Below are positions 1 to 5,175 of a stretch of DNA of 5,175 bases, in pieces. Source of the DNA: an uncultured Clostridia bacterium (lineage in GTDB: Bacteria; Bacillota_A; Clostridia; Oscillospirales; Oscillospiraceae). Below the pieces are notes generated by a model that did no database searches, had not been told where the DNA came from, and saw only the letters and a program-made list of their open reading frames with translations. Each line of letters opens with the position of its first letter. Positions within the stretch are counted from its first letter, which is position 1. The stretch is taken from assembly GCA_946059285.1 (NCBI GenBank), contig CAMGMW010000104.1, positions 1-5,175 on the forward strand. Direction: 5' to 3'. The translations under genes and the position numbers were made by a program.

Positions 1-471
1 GGGGGGATGTCCTCTGGCATTCTCCCGGTATTCCCGCATGGGGAAAGATATGGGGGTCTTGGTTCCACCGCATACATGGGAAGAATAAGTGGGTTTTCAA
101 CCCTAATTGCTACACTTAGAATTGGTATAGAAAAGGGTGACCGTTTGAAACAGCCGACCAAAATAAAGGGGAATATAAAAGCAAAAACAAGGAACTGAGT
201 TGCTCGGAACCACCAAAAACATTGATATTGCTGCGTTTTTATATACTTCTGTACCGTCACTCGACTTCAATGTACAAGAACAATCCTCCGTATAATTGCG
301 GTCATACGGAGGATTTACCGTTTTACGGATGCAGATCCATGTGCCTTCTTATGCGATTATGGTTTGTCAGCAAACGTGCTGAGAAACATCATCCGATTTG
401 AGCGCTGAACCGATTCGCGTTTCCGTGCATAGATTGTTATATCATATCTTGTAGCGAGGAGAAGCATTCAT
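1..471. other. non-coding or unresolved region upstream of the DUF2935 gene
   Basis: No gene is supported here. A 63-codon open frame at 7-198 has no ribosome binding site and its translation resembles no family I know. The minus-strand frames likewise give nothing recognisable. The stretch is visibly more AT-rich than the murB-dnaE part of the window. It contains a small hairpin GGGTT-TTC-AACCC at 91-103, the long hairpin at 282-315, and a short CAGCA-AACG-TGCTG hairpin at 368-381. It might be the decayed edge of an element or gene lying to the left, but no terminal repeat or transposase motif supports that. Confidence 0.4.
282..315. terminator. 12-bp perfect hairpin, possible intrinsic terminator or operator
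   Basis: AATCCTCCGTAT (282-293) and ATACGGAGGATT (304-315) are exact reverse complements around a 10-base loop. A second small palindrome CCGT-TTT-ACGG follows at 318-328. On the plus strand the stem is followed by ATTTACCGTTTT, a broken T tract, and on the minus strand by an even weaker one. Termination of a transcript coming from the left is therefore plausible but not certain. The alternative is a protein-binding inverted repeat upstream of the DUF2935 gene. Confidence 0.4.
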
Positions 472-1377
472 ATGGATAGGAAACAGGATTATATTGTGAA
501 TTCGTTGGAGCAACATCTGTTTTTTGCGCGTATCATGAAAGAGCATGCGTTCTTTTTAAAAGTGGGTTTTTTGCCGCCCAATGCAGAACTTGCTGAAGAG
601 GGCGAGGACCTTATGAGAAAGTTTGAGGCGCTGCTCTCGCGTACCATTGCATTAAGTAATTGTGCCGTTCGCCGCTGCGTGCTTGATTCCGGAGAGATCT
701 TTACCGAGTTTACCGATCGCGCCGAACGTAAAACCCAGTGCCTTACCGGTATGTTTATCAATCGCGAATTGACAGCCTGTGCAATGCAGCTGAAAGGTTG
801 TGCTTGCGATGATGATTTGCACGTTTCACCGGATCTTACACGCAAGGTAAAACGGTTGAATCGGGACGCACTGCAGCTTGTAAATTGCCTCATAACTTTT
901 AAAGAGAGACTGCTATGCAGTGTCAATTCGTGTAATGTATTCACGTCGAATTATCCACTGCTCATTGAGCATATTCTGCGTGAAGCCCGTCTGTACCGTG
1001 CGCACCTGGTGCGACTGGAAGGTTTAGGGAATTGCAATCGCCAGAACCTTCGCGACGATGAGCTGTTCTGGAATCAAATCATGATGGAACATGCACTGTT
1101 TATTCGCGGCTTGCTTGATCCAAGTGAGGATACCCTCATCAATACAGCCGATGATTTCGCCAAGGATTACCGACGCCTGCTCGAAACCTCTGCCGCAGCC
1201 AACGATAAAACGATGCGTAGTGGAAATGCACTCACACTGACCCAAAAATTCCGTGATTTCAAACGAGCCGGTGTCAGCGGGATTGAGGCGTGCCAAATCC
1301 GTTCCATCATCCTTCCGCTGCTTGCCGATCATGTCCTGCGTGAAGCAAACCATTATATCCGTCTGCTGGAAACTTGA
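472..1377 (+). CDS. DUF2935 family protein, duplicated ferritin-like helical domains
   Basis: This 301-residue protein matches my knowledge of the DUF2935 family, all-helical proteins of Bacilli and Clostridia with a ferritin-like fold and no established function. It is visibly a tandem duplication. Each half opens with an IMxEHAxF helix (residues 21-28 and 203-210) and closes with an HxLREAxxY helix (H167 to Y175 and H287 to Y295). The Glu-His pairs E24/H25 and E206/H207, with H167/E171 and H287/E291, are candidate metal ligands by analogy to ferritin-like bundles. The protein has no signal peptide or membrane segment, so it is probably cytoplasmic. It carries 11 cysteines, including a CxC at 110-112, which is high for a cytosolic protein. 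The start has AGGAG at 457-461, 10 bases before ATG. The gene is monocistronic: upstream is gene-free and a terminator follows. A spore or metal-related role is only a guess. Confidence 0.85.
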   Translation: MDRKQDYIVNSLEQHLFFARIMKEHAFFLKVGFLPPNAELAEEGEDLMRKFEALLSRTIALSNCAVRRCVLDSGEIFTEFTDRAERKTQCLTGMFINRELTACAMQLKGCACDDDLHVSPDLTRKVKRLNRDALQLVNCLITFKERLLCSVNSCNVFTSNYPLLIEHILREARLYRAHLVRLEGLGNCNRQNLRDDELFWNQIMMEHALFIRGLLDPSEDTLINTADDFAKDYRRLLETSAAANDKTMRSGNALTLTQKFRDFKRAGVSGIEACQIRSIILPLLADHVLREANHYIRLLET

Positions 1378-1447
1378 TCTACGAGAAGAACGGGTTTTCT
1401 GAAACCAAATCTGACTATGAAAGCGCTGCAAAACCGCGGCGCAGAGA

Positions 1448-1492
1448 AGAGACGCCGACTGGTCCCGAGGGGCTGGCTGGCATCTCTTTTTT
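1448..1492 (+). terminator. intrinsic terminator of the DUF2935 gene
   Basis: The 5' arm begins AGAGACGCC (1448-1456) and pairs with GGCATCTCT (1479-1487), with a C-A mismatch at the sixth pair. The pairing continues inward more loosely with G-U wobbles toward a GC-rich loop. The arm is followed directly by TTTTT (1488-1492). Stem plus T tract lie about 70 bases after the stop codon, as expected for a rho-independent terminator. Confidence 0.75.
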
Positions 1493-1564
1493 GCAGTATC
1501 ATTTTGTTATGAAAAACGATATGCAAAACCGGTATATACCAGAAGTGCAAAACGTGGCAGAATC

Positions 1565-1593
1565 TCGACAGGACATTTTCTGTCGCGTATAAT
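1565..1593 (+). promoter_or_regulatory. near-consensus sigma-A promoter
   Basis: TCGACA (1565-1570, five of six consensus bases) and TATAAT (1588-1593, exact consensus) are separated by exactly 17 bases. Transcription would start near 1600. No convincing coding sequence begins nearby: the ATG at 1614 gives only 13 codons and has no Shine-Dalgarno. The promoter therefore drives either a short RNA or a long murB leader. Confidence 0.6.
1566..1585. repeat. inverted repeat inside promoter spacer, possible operator
   Basis: CGACAG (1566-1571) and CTGTCG (1580-1585) are exact reverse complements separated by 8 bases. They cover the -35 box and most of the spacer of the promoter at 1565-1593. A dimeric repressor bound there would block RNA polymerase. 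The arms are only 6 bp, so chance is possible. Confidence 0.3.
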
Positions 1594-1599
1594 GGAATC

Positions 1600-1725
1600 T
1601 AAGCACAAAAACAATGCACGGACGGTGCCGGCAAAGTCCATATTCGAAGCGATGATATAACCAATTTGCGAAAAATGCGGTGAGAAATCAGGAAAACTCG
1701 GATTTCCGCCGCATTTTTCATGTTT
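1600..1725 (+). ncRNA. candidate small RNA or terminated leader
   Basis: The interval is bounded by a near-consensus promoter at 1565-1593 and the strong hairpin at 1670-1719. A short hairpin GCAC-GGACG-GTGC (1616-1628) lies near its 5' end. It has no open frame with a ribosome binding site and I do not recognise a known RNA family such as a T-box, 6S RNA or riboswitch. It could be an independent RNA of about 120 nt, or the 5' leader of murB with an attenuator. Both boundaries are estimates. Confidence 0.3.
1670..1719 (+). terminator. long two-part hairpin, likely (bidirectional) terminator
   Basis: GAAAAATGCGG (1670-1680) pairs exactly with CCGCATTTTTC (1709-1719), and an inner stem GAAATC (1684-1689) pairs with GATTTC (1701-1706). 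The outer stem starts in an A run and ends in a T run, so the element would look like a terminator from either strand. TGTTTTCC follows. It lies 75 bases before the murB promoter -35 box and would insulate murB from transcription coming from 1600. Confidence 0.55.
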
Positions 1726-1794
1726 TCCACTCGAAAAGGCTGCCCAGAATGATAAATTCCGCAACAGTCTCCTTTTTCTTCACCAAGAAAAGCA

Positions 1795-1824
1795 TTGCCA
1801 ATTACGGTGTGTATGTGGTATACT
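1795..1824 (+). promoter_or_regulatory. murB operon promoter with extended -10
   Basis: TTGCCA (1795-1800) and TATACT (1819-1824) are separated by 18 bases, and TG at 1816-1817 gives the extended -10 form TGnTATACT. The predicted start near 1831 leaves a leader of about 40 bases before the murB ATG. This is the best promoter for the murB-rapZ-whiA-dnaE cluster, since no comparable gap exists between those genes. Confidence 0.65.
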
Positions 1825-1834
1825 AAATAGTATA
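1819..1834. repeat. perfect inverted repeat overlapping the murB -10 box
   Basis: TATACTA (1819-1825) and TAGTATA (1828-1834) are exact reverse complements separated by AA. The left arm contains the whole -10 hexamer and the right arm covers the expected transcription start. That placement fits a repressor operator. However, an AT-rich -10 region can form such a palindrome by chance. Confidence 0.35.
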
Positions 1835-1861
1835 TTTTGGAGTAGAATGCTTGCGCATTAT

Positions 1862-1866
1862 GGAGG
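1862..1866 (+). promoter_or_regulatory. ribosome binding site that fixes the murB start
   Basis: GGAGG abuts the ATG at 1867 with no spacing, which is too close to serve it. It lies 6 bases before the in-frame ATG at 1873, within the normal range. The second ATG is therefore the start. Confidence 0.8.
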
Positions 1867-1872
1867 ATGCTT

Positions 1873-2796
1873 ATGAGTCAGGGATCGGCGCTTTTTCGGA
1901 CACTTCGGCAAAAGCTTCCGTCAGTTGCACTTCGGGCGGAGGAGCCACTTTCCGCGAGGACCTCGTTCCGCATCGGCGGTCCGGCGGAGGTTATGGCGTT
2001 CCCGCAGAATGCGGAGCAACTGAAAGCGGTCCTGCTTGCAGCGCGTGAGCTTGGAGTTTGTCCGCTGATCTTGGGCGCCGGCACTAATGTACTGGCACCG
2101 GATGAGGGGATCCGCGGACTGGTGATCTATACCAGAGACGCGCTGCGTGAAATGCGGCTGTTGACGCCGACGCGGATTGAGGCAATGGCGGGTGTCCCAA
2201 TGGCACGGCTTGCATTGTTTGCGAAGGATGCGGGCTTGACCGGTCTGGAATTCGCGCACGGGATTCCGGGCACCATCGGCGGCGGCATCTATATGAACGC
2301 AGGAGCCTATGGCGGAGAGCTGCGTAATGTGGCGGTCAAAACGGAGGTTCTGCACTTTGACGGAACATCAGAGGTGCTGGAAGGGGAAGCCCAGAAGTTT
2401 TCTTACCGAAACAGCGCGTTTCAGAAAATGGATGGCGTGATTTTGCGGACAGAGCTGGAACTGCAATCGGGAGATCGGGAGCAGATCGCTGCACGAATGC
2501 GGGAGCTGTCGGAAAAGCGCCGTGCCTCGCAGCCGCTGGAGCTTCCGTCTGCCGGCAGCGCGTTTAAACGCCCGCAGGGGGGCTATGCGGCGGCGCTCAT
2601 TGAGCAGGCAGGGCTGAAAGGCTTTGCGGTCGGCGCTGCAGCCGTCTCCGAAAAGCATGCAGGCTTCATTGTCAACTTCGGCGGTGCTACGGCGAAGGAT
2701 GTACTGGAGCTGATCCATGCGGTGCAGGAGCGGGTTTATGAGTCCTCCGGTGTCCGTTTGGAACCGGAAATCCGTCTGCTGGGAGCAAAACTATGA
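1873..2796 (+). CDS. murB: UDP-N-acetylenolpyruvoylglucosamine reductase MurB
   Basis: MurB reduces UDP-GlcNAc-enolpyruvate to UDP-MurNAc with NADPH and FAD, the second committed step of cytoplasmic peptidoglycan precursor synthesis. The 307-residue product has the full family layout. TSFRIGGPAE (30-39) and LGAGTNVLAPDEG (67-79) belong to the FAD-binding part. The long Gly-rich block runs from GLEFAHGIPGTIGGG (124-138) to MNAGAYGGE (141-149). YRNSAF follows (178-183, with the conserved Tyr-Arg), then SAGSAFKRP (226-234), whose S229 sits where the proton-donating serine is expected, and LEPEIRLLG (296-304) carries the catalytic Glu region. The length and GS-F-RP motif fit the shorter Gram-positive type II enzymes. 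It is the first gene of the operon, preceded by its own promoter, and its stop overlaps the next start. Translation from 1867 would add only two residues but leaves no room for the Shine-Dalgarno. Confidence 0.97.
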   Translation: MSQGSALFRTLRQKLPSVALRAEEPLSARTSFRIGGPAEVMAFPQNAEQLKAVLLAARELGVCPLILGAGTNVLAPDEGIRGLVIYTRDALREMRLLTPTRIEAMAGVPMARLALFAKDAGLTGLEFAHGIPGTIGGGIYMNAGAYGGELRNVAVKTEVLHFDGTSEVLEGEAQKFSYRNSAFQKMDGVILRTELELQSGDREQIAARMRELSEKRRASQPLELPSAGSAFKRPQGGYAAALIEQAGLKGFAVGAAAVSEKHAGFIVNFGGATAKDVLELIHAVQERVYESSGVRLEPEIRLLGAKL

Positions 2797-3170
2797 CGAT
2801 CGAAATGATATCCTTTGGCTACCAAAACGGGCGGCCGGAGGCAGACACAATATTGGATATGCGGTGTCTGGAGAATCCCTATTGGGTGCCGGAGCTGCGT
2901 GAACTGTGCGGGCTGGACCAACCGGTCAGAGATTATATCTTTCACGATACACACAGCGTGCAATACGCGGAAAGAGTATTGGAGCTGCTGCGCCTGCAGG
3001 CAAGATTGACGGAACAGCGTGCCGAGCGGCACCAAAGCGGCTGTGACCGATTGCGTATTGCTGTCGGCTGCACCGGCGGTCGCCACCGCTCCGTTGCAAT
3101 GGCGGAGTTTTTGGCGGAGGCTTTGCGAAACGACGGATATACAGTCCGTTTGATCCACAGGGACTTATAA
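2793..3170 (+). CDS. stand-alone RapZ C-terminal domain protein
   Basis: The 125 residues align with only the C-terminal domain of RapZ (YvcJ in Bacillus), which is normally about 285-295 residues. Visible signatures are SFGYQNG (7-13), ADTILDMRCLENPYWVPELR (17-36), VRDYI (45-49), VGCTGGRHRSVAMAE (91-105) and a terminal HRDL (122-125). In E. coli RapZ this domain senses glucosamine-6-phosphate and binds the small RNAs GlmY and GlmZ, and the CTGGxHRS loop is central to it. The N-terminal P-loop nucleotide-binding domain is missing. It cannot be hidden upstream, because the ATG overlaps the murB stop as ATGA, with GGGAG at 2781-2785 giving 7-base spacing. Translational coupling to murB is likely. 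The gene ends at its normal C-terminus, so it is a domain-only gene rather than a broken one. What it binds in an organism without GlmZ is unknown. Confidence 0.88.
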   Translation: MTIEMISFGYQNGRPEADTILDMRCLENPYWVPELRELCGLDQPVRDYIFHDTHSVQYAERVLELLRLQARLTEQRAERHQSGCDRLRIAVGCTGGRHRSVAMAEFLAEALRNDGYTVRLIHRDL

Positions 3171-3194
3171 GAAAACGGAAGGGAGCGGACGGAT

Positions 3195-4091
3195 ATGTCG
3201 TTTTCCTCGAATGTCAAAACAGAGCTTTGCAGGACGGAAATTGAAAAAGGCTGCTGTGCACTGGCGGAGGCGCTGGGCATTTTGCTGTATGCCAATACCT
3301 TTGCGCCGGACTGCATTCGTGTCGTTACGGAAAGCCGAGAGTTCGGTGTTCGTCTGACGCGCCTGTTCCATAAGGCGCTGGATGTGCATTTTGATGCTCT
3401 TCCCGCAGCCGAGGCAACGGGAAAACTCGTCTATGTCATCACAAATCGTGAGCATATTGCGGGTATTTTCGAGCAGTGCGGTTTTTCTGCACAGACCAGT
3501 ATTTCCTTGCATGTCAATTTTGCACTGCTGGAAAACGACTGCTGCCGCAGGGCGTTTTTGCGCGGTGTGTTTCTGGCAGGCGGTTCGGTTACGGACCCGG
3601 GGAAACGCTATCATCTGGAGCTTTCCTCTCCGCACCTCAAGGTGGCGGCTGAGACGGAGGCGCTGATGAAGGAAATGGGGCTTGCACCGAAAGTGACAGA
3701 GCGCAAGGGCAGCAGTGTGCTGTATTTTAAACAAAGCGAGGCCATTGAGGATTTTCTGACATGTATCGGTGCGCCGATCAGTGCGATGGCGGTCATGCAG
3801 GCCAAAATCGAGAAAGACTGGCGCAATGCCGCCAACCGAAAAACGAATTGTGACACCGCCAATGTGACCAAGGCGGTGGATGCGGCACAGGAGCAGCTTG
3901 CCGCACTGCGAAAACTGGAAGCCGAGGGACGACTGGATACGCTGCCTGAGAAATTGCGGCAAACGGCAATGCTTCGCCGGGAGCATCCGGAAGCGACGCT
4001 CAGCGAGTTGGCGGAGATGCATGAGCCTCCGGCGACAAAATCCGCAGTGAATCACAGGATGAGAAAACTGCTGGCGCTGGCGGCAGAATGA
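3195..4091 (+). CDS. whiA: DNA-binding protein WhiA
   Basis: WhiA is a conserved Gram-positive DNA-binding protein. In Streptomyces it activates sporulation genes with WhiB, and in Bacillus it affects cell division and chromosome segregation. The 298-residue product shows the family order: an N-terminal MSFSSNVKTEL start, a degenerate LAGLIDADG homing-endonuclease fold with FLRGVFLAGGSVTDP (121-135) and YHLEL (139-143), the linker signature NRKTNCD (214-220), and a C-terminal helix-turn-helix (about 254-295) ending in KSAVNHRMRKL. The acidic endonuclease residues are replaced in the GGSVTDP motif, consistent with a protein that binds but does not cut DNA. The start has AAGGGAG at 3179-3185, 9 bases before ATG. 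In many Firmicutes yvcK separates rapZ and whiA. Here only 24 bases do, so yvcK is absent from this site. Confidence 0.96.
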   Translation: MSFSSNVKTELCRTEIEKGCCALAEALGILLYANTFAPDCIRVVTESREFGVRLTRLFHKALDVHFDALPAAEATGKLVYVITNREHIAGIFEQCGFSAQTSISLHVNFALLENDCCRRAFLRGVFLAGGSVTDPGKRYHLELSSPHLKVAAETEALMKEMGLAPKVTERKGSSVLYFKQSEAIEDFLTCIGAPISAMAVMQAKIEKDWRNAANRKTNCDTANVTKAVDAAQEQLAALRKLEAEGRLDTLPEKLRQTAMLRREHPEATLSELAEMHEPPATKSAVNHRMRKLLALAAE

Positions 4092-4114
4092 ATTCATGAA
4101 AGGAGCGCAGGGCA

Positions 4115-5175
4115 ATGTCGTTTGTTCATCTTCATGTCCATACGGAATACAGTCTCCTTGACGGGGCTTGCAGGATCGGGCAGCTCGTCACACGCGTGCG
4201 CGATCTGGGGCAGACTGCGGTTGCTATCACAGATCACGGCGTAATGTACGGCGTGATCGACTTTTACCGTGCGGCGAAGGCGGCAGGGATCAAGCCGATC
4301 ATCGGCTGTGAGGTCTATGTTGCACCGCGTTCCAGACACGACCGCGTCCACGGCGTAGACAGCGAGGCGCAGCATTTGGTACTGCTGTGTGAAAACGAGA
4401 CAGGTTATCGAAATTTGAGTTATATGGTTTCCATGGCATTCCTGGAGGGCTTTTATGTCAGACCCCGTGTGGATATGGAGCTGCTGCGCCAGCACGCCGA
4501 AGGTCTGATTGCGCTGTCCGCATGTCTTGCGGGGGGAATCCCAAGGAAGCTCCGTGCCAATGACTATGAGGGCGCAAAACAGCAGGCGCTGGAGCTGGCG
4601 GAGATTTTTGGAGAAGAACATTTTTATTTGGAACTGCAGGATCATGGTATTCCGGAGCAGCAGGAGGTCAATCGCGGTATTCTGCGGCTTGCAAAGGAGA
4701 CCGGTCTGCCGTTGGTCGCTACGAATGATGCACACTATCTGAGACGGGAGGACAGCTATATCCAGGATGTCCTGATGTGTATCCAGACGGGAAAAACCGT
4801 GGAAGATACGAACCGGATGCGGTTTGAAACACAGGAGTTTTACATCAAGTCCGAAGAGGAGATGCGGGCGCTGTTTCCCAATCTGCCGGAGGCGCTGGAA
4901 AATACGCAGAGAATTGCTGAACGCTGTCATATGGATTTCACCTTTGGAGAGTACCATCTGCCTGCGTTCCAATATCCGGAAGGGTATGACGGCTGGGGCT
5001 GGTTCAGCAAATTGTGCATGGACGGTTTTGCCGAGCGGTATCCGAATCCGCCGGCAGGCTATCTGGATCGACTGGAATACGAAATGGCCATGATTCGGAA
5101 GATGGGCTATGTGGATTATTTCCTGATTGTGGCGGATTTTGTCGCGTTTGCGAAAACCCAGGGGATCCCGGTAGG
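4115..5175 (+). CDS. dnaE: DNA polymerase III subunit alpha DnaE (5' part, cut by window end)
   Basis: The first 353 codons of a replicative polymerase alpha subunit, normally above 1,000 residues, are present. The PHP domain fills about residues 1-210: HLHVHTEYSLLDG (5-17), AITDHGVMYG (37-46), GCEVYVAP (64-71), QHLVLLC (86-92), LSACLAGG (134-141) and ATNDAHY (202-208). The polymerase part begins after it, with GYVDYFLIVADF at 331-342, and the window ends just before the expected GPGRGSGAGS palm motif. All nine metal-binding positions of an active PHP site are filled: H7, H9, D16, H41, E66, H87, C137, D205 and H207. The start has AAAGGAG at 4099-4105, 9 bases before ATG, and lies 23 bases after whiA, so it is probably co-transcribed. 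The N-terminal PHP domain without an inserted exonuclease marks it as DnaE rather than PolC. Confidence 0.96.
   Translation, partial: MSFVHLHVHTEYSLLDGACRIGQLVTRVRDLGQTAVAITDHGVMYGVIDFYRAAKAAGIKPIIGCEVYVAPRSRHDRVHGVDSEAQHLVLLCENETGYRNLSYMVSMAFLEGFYVRPRVDMELLRQHAEGLIALSACLAGGIPRKLRANDYEGAKQQALELAEIFGEEHFYLELQDHGIPEQQEVNRGILRLAKETGLPLVATNDAHYLRREDSYIQDVLMCIQTGKTVEDTNRMRFETQEFYIKSEEEMRALFPNLPEALENTQRIAERCHMDFTFGEYHLPAFQYPEGYDGWGWFSKLCMDGFAERYPNPPAGYLDRLEYEMAMIRKMGYVDYFLIVADFVAFAKTQGIPV

Noticed and set aside
7..198. 63-codon open frame at the window start
   Set aside because: It has no ribosome binding site, no recognisable family, and Lys/Ile-rich low-complexity sequence toward its end. It cannot be separated from a chance frame.
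398..449. Possible promoter for the DUF2935 gene, including a TG-T-TATATC box (435-443) and a CATATCT stretch resembling sporulation sigma sites
   Set aside because: No -35 element of matching type lies at the right spacing, and the -10 match is poor. It is too weak to annotate.
1427..1553. Three copies of TGCAAAAC (1427, 1522 and 1546) and a GGTATATACC palindrome (1531-1540)
   Set aside because: The copies are short, irregularly spaced and in an AT-rich gap. There is no repeat-spacer regularity that would suggest CRISPR or iterons.
1374..1592. 72-codon frame overlapping the end of the DUF2935 gene
   Set aside because: It lacks a Shine-Dalgarno and runs through the terminator at 1448-1492 and the promoter at 1565-1593. 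The translation resembles nothing known.
3165..4115. Long minus-strand open frame (316 codons) opposite whiA
   Set aside because: It mirrors the whiA codon structure, is rich in Arg, His, Cys and Gln as expected of an antisense shadow, and has no family match.
4094..4972. Long minus-strand open frame (292 codons) opposite dnaE
   Set aside because: The plus strand encodes unmistakable DnaE motifs throughout this span, so the reverse frame is a shadow.

Overview
The window looks like a chromosomal segment of a low- to mid-GC Gram-positive bacterium of the class Clostridia. The evidence is a tight same-strand cluster murB - rapZ (C-terminal domain only) - whiA - dnaE, with strong AGGAG-type ribosome binding sites and a two-domain DUF2935 protein upstream. 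WhiA and DUF2935 proteins point to Gram-positive bacteria. The moderate-GC coding sequence and reduced rapZ locus would fit the Oscillospiraceae/Ruminococcaceae side of Clostridia, but that family assignment is inference.

Layout: positions 1-471 hold no gene I can support. The stretch is AT-rich and contains one long perfect hairpin (282-315). A DUF2935 gene (472-1377) follows and is closed by a good intrinsic terminator (1448-1492). The 489-base gap up to murB is not empty. It holds a near-consensus sigma-A promoter (1565-1593), a large hairpin with A/T flanks (1670-1719) that could end a short transcript of about 120 nt, and the extended -10 promoter that drives murB (1795-1824), whose -10 box lies inside a perfect inverted repeat. 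From 1873 to the window edge four genes run head to tail: murB, a 125-residue stand-alone RapZ C-terminal domain overlapping murB by 4 bases, whiA 24 bases later, and dnaE 23 bases later, cut by the window end.

How the genes fit together: MurB makes UDP-MurNAc for peptidoglycan, RapZ in other bacteria couples glucosamine-6-phosphate level to amino-sugar supply, WhiA is a DNA-binding protein tied to division and chromosome biology, and DnaE is a replicative polymerase subunit. The cluster therefore joins wall precursor supply, division control and replication. The usual Firmicutes order is rapZ-yvcK-whiA. Here the P-loop half of RapZ and the whole yvcK gene are absent from between murB and whiA, which is the most notable feature of the window. 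I see no transposase, CRISPR array, tRNA, rRNA or defence system.
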